DNA from: Seohaeicola saemankumensis
GTDB taxonomy: Bacteria > Pseudomonadota > Alphaproteobacteria > Rhodobacterales > Rhodobacteraceae
Length of the DNA: 64,000 nucleotides
Direction: 5' to 3'
Assembly: GCF_020171285.1 (NCBI RefSeq)
Contig: NZ_JAIUZI010000012.1
Span: 1-64,000, forward strand
The first letter of the stretch is position 1. Every line of letters begins with the position of its first letter. A program made the translations under genes and the position numbers. Under the pieces are notes generated by a model. The model was not told where the DNA came from and did not search any database. It saw only the letters and a program-made list of their open reading frames with translations. Positions 51,974 through 60,986 of this stretch are shown here, piece after piece.

Positions 51974-52546
51974 ATGACCGACATTCCTCCTGTAACGCGC
52001 AACGTCGATCGGCTGTTGGGCTGGGTGGCGCAGATCTGTACCTGGATCTCCGGCCTGTGCCTGGTCACGCTGGTCGCGACCTTTGGCTGGCTGGTGTTCG
52101 GGCGCTATGTGCTGAATTCCACGCCGACATGGGTCGAACAGCTGTCGCTGCTGATGATTGTGACGATCACCTTTCTGTCCTCTGCGGTGGGCGTTCATGA
52201 AAAGTCTCATCTGAGCGTCGATATCCTGCCCGGACTGCTACCGCCGGAGCTGCGCCGCTGGGTCCACGTGCTGATCTATGCGACGCTGTTCGGTTTTGGG
52301 CTGGTGATGATGGTCAATGCCTATGGGTTGGTGCGTTTTACCTGGGCGCAACGTATTCCGCTGTTGGACATCCCCGAAGGGGTCCGCAGCATCCCGATGA
52401 CGGTGAGCGGCGGTTTGATCATGCTGTTTTCCGTTGGAAATACCCTGCGCGCGTTGACCGGCCCACTGGAGGACGATCTGCCGCCGGTCATTGAACAGGA
52501 TGAACTGCTGCCGGATGCCGACGCGCTGAAGAAGGATTTGATGTAA
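51974..52546 (+). CDS. TRAP transporter small permease (DctQ type)
   Basis: A 190-residue inner-membrane subunit with four hydrophobic segments (ICTWISGLCLVTLVATFGWL, WVEQLSLLMIVTITFLSSAV, VLIYATLFGFGLVMMVNAYG, VSGGLIMLFSVGNTLRAL). It has the typical RYVLNSTPTWVEQ loop. It pairs with DctM and shares a TAATG junction with it. Uronate uptake by context. Confidence 0.93.
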   Translation: MTDIPPVTRNVDRLLGWVAQICTWISGLCLVTLVATFGWLVFGRYVLNSTPTWVEQLSLLMIVTITFLSSAVGVHEKSHLSVDILPGLLPPELRRWVHVLIYATLFGFGLVMMVNAYGLVRFTWAQRIPLLDIPEGVRSIPMTVSGGLIMLFSVGNTLRALTGPLEDDLPPVIEQDELLPDADALKKDLM

Positions 52547-53826
52547 TGGGCTTGGCCATTCTGCTGGGGCTGTTCGCCCTGTCGATCACCTTTGGCCTGC
52601 CGGTGGCTTATGCCATTGGGTTGAGCGCGGTGGCGGCGTTTGCCTACGAAGGGTTGCCGCTGTTGATCGCGTTCCAGCGGATCGTTTCAGGCGTATCGGT
52701 GTTTTCGCTGCTCGCTATCCCGTTCTTCATCTTTGCCGGAGAGCTGATGCTGCACGGCGGGATCGCGGCCCGTCTGGTGCGGCTGGCGTCCTCGGCGGTG
52801 GGATGGATGCGCGGAGGGCTGGGGCAGGTGAACGTGTTCTCGTCGATGCTGTTTGGCGGCATCTCGGGCTCCGCCGTGGCGGATGTCTCGGCGCTGGGCT
52901 CGCTGCTGATCCCTGTGATGAAGGAAAAGGGGTATGAGGACGACTATGCCGTCAACGTGACGGTGACCTCGTCCATTGCCGGGATCCTGATTCCGCCCAG
53001 CCACAACATGATCCTGTTCGTGGTGGCCGCGGGTGGCGGGCTGTCGGTGTCGAAGCTGTTCATCGCGGGGATTATTCCCGGCGTGCTGATGTGCCTGGGG
53101 CTGGCGGTTGCGGCGCGTTGGGTCGCCATCAGGCGCAACTATCCGGTGGAGGAATTCGCCGGATGGAACGTGATCGCGATGGCCACCGTTGCAGCGATAC
53201 CGGGTTTGTTCACGGCCGTGATCATCGTGGGCGGCGCGCTGTCAGGGGTATTCACGGTCACCGAGTCCGGCGCCATCGGGGCCATCTATGCAATCGCGGT
53301 GACGACGCTGGCCTACCGGTCTCTGTCGCTGGCGGATTTCTGGACGGCGGTTATCCGGTCGGTCAAGACGACAGGCATGGTGATGATCCTGGTCGCTTGT
53401 GCCTCGGCCTTTGGTTACATGCTGGCCTTTTACCAGGTGCCGGCGAAACTGGCGACGGCGCTGTTCTGGCTGTCGGACAACCCGATCGTGATCTTGTTGG
53501 TGATGAACCTGATGCTGCTGGTGCTGGGTATGATCATGGACATGGCGGCCCTGATCCTGATTTGCACACCAATCTTTCTGCCGGTTGCAGTGGGATTGGG
53601 CATGGACCCGATCCAATTTGGCGTCATGATGATGATGAACCTTGGCCTCGGGCTGTGTACGCCGCCGGTCGGGGCCTGTTTGTTTGTGGGATGTGCCATC
53701 GGCGGCGTGCCCATCGAACGGGCGGTGCGGACGATCTGGCCGTTCTACTTTGCCATTCTGGTGGCGCTGATGCTGGTGACGTTCATACCGGCAATCTCGA
53801 CCCTGCTGCCGGGATTGATTGACTGA
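52546..53826 (+). CDS. TRAP transporter large permease (DctM type)
   Basis: A 426-residue membrane protein with about twelve hydrophobic segments. It has the family's IPFFIFAGELMLHGGIA, NVFSSMLFGGISGSAVADV, IPPSHNMILFVVAAGGG and LGLGLCTPPVGACLFVG. It drives sodium-dependent import together with the small permease and binding protein. Its start overlaps the dctQ stop. Confidence 0.95.
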   Translation: MGLAILLGLFALSITFGLPVAYAIGLSAVAAFAYEGLPLLIAFQRIVSGVSVFSLLAIPFFIFAGELMLHGGIAARLVRLASSAVGWMRGGLGQVNVFSSMLFGGISGSAVADVSALGSLLIPVMKEKGYEDDYAVNVTVTSSIAGILIPPSHNMILFVVAAGGGLSVSKLFIAGIIPGVLMCLGLAVAARWVAIRRNYPVEEFAGWNVIAMATVAAIPGLFTAVIIVGGALSGVFTVTESGAIGAIYAIAVTTLAYRSLSLADFWTAVIRSVKTTGMVMILVACASAFGYMLAFYQVPAKLATALFWLSDNPIVILLVMNLMLLVLGMIMDMAALILICTPIFLPVAVGLGMDPIQFGVMMMMNLGLGLCTPPVGACLFVGCAIGGVPIERAVRTIWPFYFAILVALMLVTFIPAISTLLPGLID

Positions 53827-53844
53827 CGTTGAAGGAGACAGTTT

Positions 53845-54639
53845 TTGTCTAATGTACTGCTGACCGGGGCGGCCGGTAACCTTGGCAAAGTCCTGCGGAA
53901 CAAGCTGGCCGGTCAATACGACCTGTTGCGGCTGAGCGATCTGGGCGAGATGGACCCGGCGGGACCCGGCGAAGAAACCGTGCAATGCGATCTGGGCGAT
54001 GCTGGTGCGGTCATGCAACTGGCCAAGGGAATGGATGCAATCATCCATCTTGGCGGTATGTCGGTCGAGAACACCTTTGAGGTGATCCTGAACGCGAATA
54101 TCCGCGGCACATACAACATCTACGAGGCGGCGCGGAAAAACGGCGTAGGCCGGGTGATCTTTGCCAGTTCCAACCATGCGATCGGTTTTCACGAGCGCGA
54201 AAAGCGGCTGGATGCCGATGCCCCCTTGCGTCCGGACAGCCTGTATGGCGTGTCCAAGGGGTTCGGTGAGATCCTGGCGCAATATTATTTTGACAAGTTC
54301 GGCATCGAAACGGTCAGCATTCGCATCGGGTCGAGTTTCGCCGAACCCGCGAACCGGCGGATGCTGGCGACATGGCTGAGTTTCGATGATCTGGCGTCAC
54401 TGGTGCGCCGCGCGATTGCCGCCGACCGGGTCGGCTGCACGGTGGTCTACGGTGCCTCTGACAACCCGGAACAATGGTGGGACAACTCCAAGGCGGCCTT
54501 TTTGGGCTGGCAGCCCCGGGACAGCTCGGCGCAATTCGCCGACGACCCGAAGTTCCGCGATGAGGTCAATGATCCGAGCGATCCGGCGGTGCGCTATCAG
54601 GGCGGCGGTTTCGCGGCTGCGGGACACTTCGAGGATTGA
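53845..54639 (+). CDS. udh: uronate dehydrogenase
   Basis: A 264-residue short-chain (NAD-dependent epimerase-type) dehydrogenase that oxidises galacturonate or glucuronate at C1 to the aldarolactone. Seen: VLLTGAAGNLGKVL for NAD, IHLGGMSVE, IFASSNHAIGFH, and YGVSKGFGE with the catalytic Tyr and Lys. Start is TTG 53845 behind AAGGAGA, 18 bp after the permease stop. It is the last gene of the plus arm; Gci, on the minus arm, takes the next step. Confidence 0.93.
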   Translation: MSNVLLTGAAGNLGKVLRNKLAGQYDLLRLSDLGEMDPAGPGEETVQCDLGDAGAVMQLAKGMDAIIHLGGMSVENTFEVILNANIRGTYNIYEAARKNGVGRVIFASSNHAIGFHEREKRLDADAPLRPDSLYGVSKGFGEILAQYYFDKFGIETVSIRIGSSFAEPANRRMLATWLSFDDLASLVRRAIAADRVGCTVVYGASDNPEQWWDNSKAAFLGWQPRDSSAQFADDPKFRDEVNDPSDPAVRYQGGGFAAAGHFED

Positions 54640-54650
54640 ACCGGCTGTTT

Positions 54651-54671
54651 CGGACCGGCGAGGCCGGTCCG
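54651..54671. repeat. palindrome CGGACCGGC-gag-GCCGGTCCG behind udh
   Basis: A 9 bp perfect stem with a three-base loop, 11 bp past the stop. It differs by one base per arm from the GGATCGGC family at 4828-4929 and 7249-7320 and sits in the same place relative to its gene. Confidence 0.8.
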
Positions 54672-54677
54672 ACCGGT

Positions 54678-54704
54678 GGGGGGGGGGGGGGCCCCCCCCC
54701 CCCC
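54678..54704. repeat. G14-C13 homopolymer palindrome
   Basis: Fourteen G (54678-54691) followed at once by thirteen C (54692-54704), then GCCCCCGGG. It sits exactly where the 80 G run sits at the dgcN/sixA junction, after the palindrome and before the 3'-end element. True length may be uncertain. Confidence 0.75.
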
Positions 54705-54707
54705 GCC

Positions 54708-54735
54708 CCCGGGATATTTGTGAACAGAAGAAGCG
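54708..54735 (-). repeat. 3'-end intergenic element, variant copy E
   Basis: On the minus strand, behind the dioxygenase-family gene, lies a core variant with CTTCTTCTG, then AAATATCCCGGGG, aligning with the CTTTCATCTC...AAATACTCCGGGG form of copies A-D. It has the same orientation relative to its upstream gene. Confidence 0.6.
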
Positions 54736-54737
54736 GG

Positions 54738-55067
54738 CTAGGCGAAGATTGTCAGATCGAGGTCCAGCTTTTCCCCCATCCACAAGGCATTGTCGCGGTG
54801 ATCGGCCAGTTCATTGCCGGTTTCGGGATGGGCGAAGACGGTCAGGCCGGAGCGGTTCAACATCAGCCAGGGAATAACGCGGTCGAACTGATCCGGGGCA
54901 AAGGCCAGCTGGCAGCTCCACCTCGGGTGCGGGCCGACATTTTTCTGGTGGATGCGGCCCACGGTGACGGGAAAGAGATCCCCCGCCTGTCGGCAGATAC
55001 GGGTGGCCAAGTCGACGGTATCGGCGTCGAAATATATATGGGCATGATAGCCGGTGATTTCGGTCAT
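54738..55067 (-). CDS. DOPA 4,5-dioxygenase family protein
   Basis: A 109-residue protein of the small DOPA-dioxygenase family: ITGYHAHIYFDADT at the start, VGPHPRWSCQLAF in the middle, and TVFAHPETGNELADHRDNALW near the end. These histidines are the likely metal ligands. Bacterial members are of uncertain function. Its start overlaps the ureohydrolase stop as ATGA, so the genes are coupled. Confidence 0.88.
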   Translation of the reverse strand: MTEITGYHAHIYFDADTVDLATRICRQAGDLFPVTVGRIHQKNVGPHPRWSCQLAFAPDQFDRVIPWLMLNRSGLTVFAHPETGNELADHRDNALWMGEKLDLDLTIFA

Positions 55068-56029
55068 TCGGTGGCCCCCTTGCGATGATACAGGATGCGG
55101 CCCAACGCGTTCATCAGAACCTGGGCGGCGAGGATCGACGTGCCGCCGGTCGGATCGTAGTCCGGGGCGACCTCGACCAGGTCCAGCCCGACGATGTCAC
55201 CGCGTTTGGCCAGCCCGTCGATCAGTTCGAGCACTTCGTAGTAGAGGAATCCGCCGTGGCTAGGCGTTCCGGTCCCCGGCGCGATCGAGGGGTCGAAGCC
55301 GTCGATGTCGATTGTCAGGTAGTAGCGTTTGCCGTCCGGAATGCGGCCCAGTACCGTCTCGATCCCCATTTTGCGGACATGGCGCACGGACAGGATGTCT
55401 GAACCCATGGCGCGGGCGGCCTCGTAGCCGTCGCGGGCGGTAGAGGAGACGTTGCGGATGCCGAGCTGGGTCAGGCCGGTGACATAGGGTTTCTCGGCGG
55501 CGCGGCGCATCGGATTGCCGTGGCCGTATCGCACGCCGTGTCGTTCATCGACGAAATCGAGATGAGCATCGATCTGGACGATATGGATCGGATCCTGATC
55601 GTCAAATGCGTTGATACAGGGGATATTGACGGAGTGATCGCCGCCGATCACCACCGGCAGTGCGCCTGCGGCGAGCATCCGACGAACGCCGTGTTCGATG
55701 TTTGCGTGGCTTTGTATCGTGTCCGTGTGGACAATGTCGGCATCGCCGATGTCGACAATGGTGACGGCGTCAGGGTCAAGGTAGGTTACGTCGTCTTCGA
55801 AGTCATAGGCCCCGGCGTGACCGAAGGAGAACAGCGTTGAGGCCTCTCGCACCGCGCGTGGGCCCATCCGGGCGCCGGAACGCCATTGAGTGCCCGCGTC
55901 GAAGGGTGCCCCCATGATCGCGGCATCTGCGCGGATTGCGCCCCAGTCTTCGACGTAGGGGTATTTGCCAAAGGTGCATATGCCGACGAAGGGCAGGTTC
56001 AGCCGCCCGCTTTCGTACCCGTGTGCCAT
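55064..56029 (-). CDS. speB: agmatinase-family ureohydrolase
   Basis: A 321-residue binuclear-manganese hydrolase that splits a guanidino compound into urea and amine. Metal motifs GGDHSVN, QIDAHLDFVDE and LTIDIDGFDPS are all intact, and EVAPDYDPTGGTS is near the end. It is of the agmatinase/guanidinobutyrase group; substrate choice cannot be decided. It overlaps the dioxygenase-family gene. Confidence 0.9.
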   Translation of the reverse strand: MAHGYESGRLNLPFVGICTFGKYPYVEDWGAIRADAAIMGAPFDAGTQWRSGARMGPRAVREASTLFSFGHAGAYDFEDDVTYLDPDAVTIVDIGDADIVHTDTIQSHANIEHGVRRMLAAGALPVVIGGDHSVNIPCINAFDDQDPIHIVQIDAHLDFVDERHGVRYGHGNPMRRAAEKPYVTGLTQLGIRNVSSTARDGYEAARAMGSDILSVRHVRKMGIETVLGRIPDGKRYYLTIDIDGFDPSIAPGTGTPSHGGFLYYEVLELIDGLAKRGDIVGLDLVEVAPDYDPTGGTSILAAQVLMNALGRILYHRKGATE

Positions 56030-56171
56030 GCCGCTTCCTGTGCCGTTACCCTCAGCACATGTCTAACCGCGAGGGCCGGGGGATTGCCAGTGCGTTGAGG
56101 CGGTGGCGCAACGCCTCGCGGCCCCTATGGTCTGTTTTGCGGCTCTCGCCGCTAAGACGGCGAAGACGTGG

Positions 56172-56618
56172 TCAGAAGAGCAACGCGAACTCTTCGCTGC
56201 TCGACATGGCCGGGAATTGGCGTCGCAGTTCTTTTTCCAGCGCCGTTTGGAATATTCTGAAATCGCGCAGGAAGTCTCGCCAGCCGGACGACATGATGAC
56301 CTCGCCGCTTAGACTTGCCGTGACTGTTTCCCGCTCTCTGATCAGGACAAAACCCGATCCCGATAGGGGCAGGGCGATTTTCGCGGTGAAGGTTTCGGTG
56401 CTGAAGTGCCTGAGCAGGCTTGTCTTCGTTTCAAGAAAGAATTCCAGCAAGAACCAGCATTGACGCGAGACCTGCCCGTCGTGAAGGAAATCAATGTACC
56501 CTTCTGTATGAAGGCAGGCTTCAAGAGGCATCCGAGGGTTGTCGAACCGGGCGGCCCATCCATGCTGTGGCTCGAGCATTAACGTGAGGTTGCGTGGAAC
56601 GGTCCGTGGTTCGGACAT
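56172..56618 (-). CDS. hypothetical protein
   Basis: A 148-residue protein I do not recognise. It has no signal peptide or membrane segment. Visible patches are LEPQHGWAARFDNPRMPLEA, CWFLLEFFLETKTSLLRHF and WRDFLRDFRIFQTALEKEL. ATG 56618 follows AGGGG. Composition is protein-like and unlike shadow frames. It stands between the ureohydrolase and the binding-protein gene on the same strand. Confidence 0.65.
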   Translation of the reverse strand: MSEPRTVPRNLTLMLEPQHGWAARFDNPRMPLEACLHTEGYIDFLHDGQVSRQCWFLLEFFLETKTSLLRHFSTETFTAKIALPLSGSGFVLIRERETVTASLSGEVIMSSGWRDFLRDFRIFQTALEKELRRQFPAMSSSEEFALLF

Positions 56619-56727
56619 CAATTACCCCTGTCTGTTTCTCGGCTCAGCGTTCTTTTGGCATGGGCGTGCGGTGTAAACGGTAGGAAAAACCGTAGCAGGT
56701 TCTCCGCGAGCGGAGAATGGAATTGAA

Positions 56728-56754
56728 AAGGGGCCACCCGAAGGCGGCCCCCTT
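56728..56754 (-). terminator. intrinsic terminator of the binding-protein gene
   Basis: On the minus strand, AAGGGGGCCGCC-ttcg-GGTGGCCCCTT followed by TTC: a GC stem closed by a UUCG tetraloop, 25 bp past the stop at 56779. A second perfect hairpin, TTCTCCGC/GCGGAGAA, lies at 56700-56717. Confidence 0.82.
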
Positions 56755-56778
56755 GAAAGGTCACAAAGACAGGTTTGA

Positions 56779-58440
56779 TTAGGTCCAGGCGAGGGCTGCC
56801 GGCCAGATCTCGCGGCTGATGTGGATCGAACCGCCGGTTAGGTTTTCCTTGGTATGGTTGTAAAGCGAGCGCCAGAAGGGCTGGATGGTAACGCCTTCGT
56901 CGCGGATCAATTGTTCGCCCTTGGCCATGAGCGCGCGGCGTTTTTCGACGTCGGCGGTGGCCAGTGCCTCTTCCAGCAGCGCGTCGAAGTCGGCGTTGGA
57001 CCAGCCGAATTCGTTCCATGCCTCGCCCGAACGGTAGGCCAGCGCCCAGATCTGGACGCCGAGCGGGCGATGGTTCCAGTCGGTCGAGCTGAACGGGTAC
57101 TTGGTCCAGTCGTTCCAGAAGGTGTTGCCAGGCAGCACTGCCCGGTTGACCTTGAACCCGGCGTCGCGCAGCTGTGCGGCGACCGCGTCGGTGGTGTCCT
57201 TGCGCCAGCCGTCGTCGATCGAGGAGATCTCGTGTTCGAAATCCATCATCCCGGCTTCTTCCATCAGCGCGCGGGCGCCATCCGGATCATAGGCGGCGGG
57301 GCCGATGTCGGCGTATTCGGGGTGGGCCGGACCGACATGGTGGTTGGCCGCGACCAGGCCGCGATCGCCATATCCCAATTCCAGAAGAACGTTGTTATCA
57401 ACCGCCATCTGCAGCGCCTTGCGTACGCGGGCATCGGCATAGGGTTTCTTGCCGTCGACTTCGGCCAGTTGATTGGGACGTACAACGATTGTTGCCATGG
57501 TGACGGCCTCGTGCACAGCCCAACCATCCAGTTCCGCAACGATATCGATGAAATCGCCATCGACCAGATCCAGCATATCGACTTCTTCGGCCTCGGCCGC
57601 GGCCACCCATGCGGCGGGATCGGTGCCGTAATCGAGGAATTCGATCCGGTCCATATAGGCCCCGTTGCCAGCGTTCCACCATTCGTGGTTTTCGTTGCGA
57701 ACCAGGACCTCACTGACGCCGACCTCCTGGCTTTCAGGCAGGTAGGGCCCGGTGCCGATCGGATTGTCCAGCATGGTGGCCGCTTCGAACGAGCTGTGCA
57801 CAATGGCGGCCGGATAATCTGCCATGCCCGCGATCAGGGTGATGTCGGGTTTGGGCAGCATCAGTTTGACGGTGTGAGAATCCACAACCTGAATGGCGCC
57901 GTCCATGGCCTGCCCGGTCGCGTCGTCGATCAGGGTTGCAAAGCGACCGGCCATTGAGTTGCCTTCCAGGCCCTTGTCACACCAGCCGGCGATGTTTCTC
58001 GCCACGTCTTCGGCGGTGAAGTCATCGCCGTTGTTCCATTTTACGCCCTTGCGGACGTTCAGGGTGTACTCGGTGGCGTCTTCGTTGACTTCCCAGCTTT
58101 CCAAAAGCTGCGGGGTGAAGGTGCCGTCGTTGTTGTAGACCACGAGGTATTCCAGCCAGCCGCGGCTGAAGTTGGCGATCTCGCTCCAGTCAAAGGTGCG
58201 GGGATCCTTGAGGGCGCGCACCGCCATCTGGATGCGCACGGTGCCACCCATTTTGGCGTGTGCGGCGGCCTGCGCGGGTGCAGCCATGCCGAGCATCGAA
58301 TAGGCGGTTGCGGTTGTTGCGCCAAAGGCGCTGGCCAACGCCAGGAATTCTCGGCGATTCACCGGATCATTGCCGACGGAACCGGCCGAGTCGACGATGG
58401 ACTGGGGCAGCGGTTTGCCGGTGCGGGTGAAAAAGGTCAT
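56779..58440 (-). CDS. ABC transporter peptide-type substrate-binding protein (SBP family 5)
   Basis: A 553-residue periplasmic binding protein. The start has a Tat signal (NRREFLALASAFGATTATAY, then AAPAQAAA). The body matches the dipeptide/oligopeptide/nickel family: FDWSEIANFSRGWLEYLVVY, EDATEYTLNVRKGVKWNNGD, YLPESQEVG, ARVRKALQMAVD. ATG 58440 follows GAGAGGAC. No permease or ATPase of this transporter is in the window, and a terminator follows directly, so it is an orphan here. Guanidino compounds are possible substrates given the neighbouring ureohydrolase, but this is a guess. Confidence 0.9.
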   Translation of the reverse strand: MTFFTRTGKPLPQSIVDSAGSVGNDPVNRREFLALASAFGATTATAYSMLGMAAPAQAAAHAKMGGTVRIQMAVRALKDPRTFDWSEIANFSRGWLEYLVVYNNDGTFTPQLLESWEVNEDATEYTLNVRKGVKWNNGDDFTAEDVARNIAGWCDKGLEGNSMAGRFATLIDDATGQAMDGAIQVVDSHTVKLMLPKPDITLIAGMADYPAAIVHSSFEAATMLDNPIGTGPYLPESQEVGVSEVLVRNENHEWWNAGNGAYMDRIEFLDYGTDPAAWVAAAEAEEVDMLDLVDGDFIDIVAELDGWAVHEAVTMATIVVRPNQLAEVDGKKPYADARVRKALQMAVDNNVLLELGYGDRGLVAANHHVGPAHPEYADIGPAAYDPDGARALMEEAGMMDFEHEISSIDDGWRKDTTDAVAAQLRDAGFKVNRAVLPGNTFWNDWTKYPFSSTDWNHRPLGVQIWALAYRSGEAWNEFGWSNADFDALLEEALATADVEKRRALMAKGEQLIRDEGVTIQPFWRSLYNHTKENLTGGSIHISREIWPAALAWT

Positions 58441-59007
58441 GGTAGTCCTCTCTGTTGATTTGACGCGGGGTGAGTGCCCGCTTGTTGACACGATCATGTC
58501 GCGCGTTTCTGTCCTGCGGGCACGGGGTGCCCGTCCGGACTTCGGCTCATGGTCATACGGTTCCCAACTCCTCCCGGCTGCCAGCCGCGTCGGGCCAGCT
58601 GCATTTGACTCTAAGCCTGCGAGGGTCATCGTAAGTCCATGGCATTGCACGATGCAACACCGCATGCCGGGGCCAGACAATCACATCACCGACATTCCAT
58701 GCACGAGATGAGACATATGGGGCCTATGTAACGGCTTTGGGACACTGGTCGCGGGAATCATGGCGAAACGCGAAAATCGTTGGGTTTCCGCGTCTCGACT
58801 GTGGCTTCGGCATTGATCCGAGGTGTCTCATCGCTTGGGTTTCGACTTGGTGCCGTTGTGTTTGAAGGACTATGAAACCGGTCTGTTTCATCAGAGTGAC
58901 GCCGACCTCGGGAAACGATGGCTTAGGAAGAGATGGCTGAATTTCGCTATCAAATGGCGCGTTCGGGGAAAAATTTTGCGCTGATCTGGAGTATGGTTCG
59001 CGCGTGA
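58441..59007. other. 567 bp gene-free stretch
   Basis: No supported gene. It must carry the promoter for the binding protein. A short palindrome TTGCA-cga-TGCAA at 58645-58657 is the only notable signal, about 200 bp upstream of the start. Confidence 0.55.
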
Positions 59008-60324
59008 TCAGCCGCGCAAATTCGCCGCCGGGGATTGCCGCAGGACAGCCAGTGCAGGGCCAAGCGCCAATACTGATGTTACGCTGACAAAGCCGGCAAT
59101 CAGATGGATTTCAGCCCATCCCGGAACCGCCGAGACGGTCATACCGGTTCGCTCGGAGACCAGCGCTGACAACAGACCGGCTGCGCCATACCCCAGCACT
59201 AATCCCAAAACGGCCCCGGTTGCAGCAAGGGTCGCGGCAAAGCTCCAGACAACGGACATGACAAAACGGCCGGGCGCGCCAATGGCTCTCAGCAAAGCCA
59301 GTTGCCGCCGGAACAACCGTGTCAGGATCACAAGCGCGGACAACACGCTGGCCGCCACCAGCGCCTGCGTCAAAAGCGCCATGAGCGACATAGCTTGGCG
59401 CACGTCGCCCATCACTGCGTACAGCCTGGCCAGTACCGCGCCAGGAAAGAACGCCATCTGATTGCCATTGGTATAGGCTGACCGCAGCGCGTAGTTGACC
59501 CAAAGATCCCGCGTCCTGACAATGACTGCCGGGGTTCCGGGAAAATAGGCGGCGTCAAACGGCGGCCCGATTTGATCGGCCGCCCGGGGCGCATGCCCGT
59601 TGGCCAGTCCGTGGATGCCCCAGACGGTTTCGATGGGAACAAGGATCGCCCGGTCCCAAGGCGTGCCGGTTGGCGCCATTCGACCAGATACGATCAGGGG
59701 GTCGCCGTGGCCGCTGTGTGCGTCAGGGTCTGCGGCTTCTCCGGTTCCATGGGCAGGATGGATTTTGGAGCCGATTTGCAGCGGCACGTCCGCGCCGATC
59801 ACCGCCTGATCGGCCGAGCGCCAGATCTGGCCGGTGACCCTGCCATCCGACAGGTGATGAACGAGGTCGGCGGTTGTTCCAATAATTGGCGCGCCGCCGA
59901 AGCTGTCGCCGATGGCGATCGGCGCGGCTAGATCGACGCGGTTGTCACCTGCAATTGCGGCGTAGGCCCCGCCATCCAGTAGTGGAAGATCCGTTGGTTG
60001 CAGAAAAACGGTGGCCATCAGCACCGCCATCTCGCTGCCAGGCGCGGCGACGATTAGGTCGAACTTGTCCGCTGCCTGTGCCGTGGCCCGGCGCAGCCCG
60101 CGCTCCTGCGCGGTCAGGCCGATGCCCATTGCGACCGATACGGCAATCAACAGGATGAAGATCGCGCTAACCGCGCGAAAACGCCAGATCAGCGCCCGCA
60201 CCAGTGGCCACGGGTGATAGCGGTGCAGAACTGTCGCTCCGGTCAGGACGCCGGGCAGGATCAGCAGGGCCAGCAGTGCCAGGTCCTGCGCTGTGGCGGG
60301 CAGGCTGTACCAGAGATCGATCAT
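59008..60324 (-). CDS. ABC transporter permease, FtsX/MacB type
   Basis: A 438-residue membrane protein. Two hydrophobic segments lie in the first 75 residues (ALLALLILPGVLTGATVL, SAIFILLIAVSVAMGIG), then a large periplasmic domain. Three more segments follow near the end (MALLTQALVAASVLSALVIL, VVWSFAATLAATGAVLGLVL, AGFVSVTSVLALGPALAVL). The arginine-rich RLFRRQLALLRAIGAP coupling segment is typical of FtsX-like permeases. A histidine-rich patch (HPAHGTGEAADPDAHSGHGD) might bind metal. It overlaps the ATPase gene. It moves lipids, peptides or metals; unknown here. Confidence 0.88.
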   Translation of the reverse strand: MIDLWYSLPATAQDLALLALLILPGVLTGATVLHRYHPWPLVRALIWRFRAVSAIFILLIAVSVAMGIGLTAQERGLRRATAQAADKFDLIVAAPGSEMAVLMATVFLQPTDLPLLDGGAYAAIAGDNRVDLAAPIAIGDSFGGAPIIGTTADLVHHLSDGRVTGQIWRSADQAVIGADVPLQIGSKIHPAHGTGEAADPDAHSGHGDPLIVSGRMAPTGTPWDRAILVPIETVWGIHGLANGHAPRAADQIGPPFDAAYFPGTPAVIVRTRDLWVNYALRSAYTNGNQMAFFPGAVLARLYAVMGDVRQAMSLMALLTQALVAASVLSALVILTRLFRRQLALLRAIGAPGRFVMSVVWSFAATLAATGAVLGLVLGYGAAGLLSALVSERTGMTVSAVPGWAEIHLIAGFVSVTSVLALGPALAVLRQSPAANLRG

Positions 60325-60983
60325 GCCGGGCCGCCATCCCGCAGGGTCAGCACGCGGTCCATCCGGTCCAGCAGAACCGCATCGTGACTGACGACAATCA
60401 ATGTCTTGCCCCCCTCCCGCGACAGGGTCGCAAGGTCCTGTGCCAGGCGGTCGGCGGCCTCTCGGTCGAGGCTGGCGGTCGGCTCATCGGCCAGCAGGAT
60501 CCCGGGGTCGTGGGCCAGGGCGCGGGCCACAGCGACGCGTTGGCGCTCTCCGCCGGAAAAACTCGCGACTGTGCGGGTTTCCGAATTGATCCCGAGCCCT
60601 TGCAGCCGCTGTTCAGCCGCTGATCGTAACCGATCGCGTTGGTTCTTAGGGGCATAGAGGGCGGCAATGGCGGCATTGGCCAATGGCCCGAGTTCATCGA
60701 ACAGCAGGAAGTCCTGAAAGATCAGCCCGATGTGGCGCGCCCGAAACGCGGCGCGCTGTGCCATGCTGGGGGCGACGAGATTGGTTTCACCCCAGCGGAC
60801 CTGGCCCGAAACATGATCGGCGAGCCCTGCGAGCGCGTGCAGCAGTGTTGTTTTCCCGGCACCGGAAGGACCGCGAATGCCCAATGACTGCCCTGCGCCA
60901 AGGCGAAGGTGCGGCAGCACCAGCAAAGGCGCGCCGCGCGGGCTTCGTACCATCAGATCGGTCACATGGAGAGGTAGCGTCAT
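60321..60983 (-). CDS. ABC transporter ATP-binding protein, LolD/MacB type
   Basis: A 220-residue ATPase with Walker A GPSGAGKTTLL, signature FSGGERQRVAVARAL, Walker B ILLADEPTA and the switch histidine in VVSHDAVLL. Small single-domain form, as in three-part FtsX-type systems. It overlaps the permease gene and follows the exported protein by 3 bp. Confidence 0.95.
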   Translation of the reverse strand: MTLPLHVTDLMVRSPRGAPLLVLPHLRLGAGQSLGIRGPSGAGKTTLLHALAGLADHVSGQVRWGETNLVAPSMAQRAAFRARHIGLIFQDFLLFDELGPLANAAIAALYAPKNQRDRLRSAAEQRLQGLGINSETRTVASFSGGERQRVAVARALAHDPGILLADEPTASLDREAADRLAQDLATLSREGGKTLIVVSHDAVLLDRMDRVLTLRDGGPA

Positions 60984-60986
60984 GGC

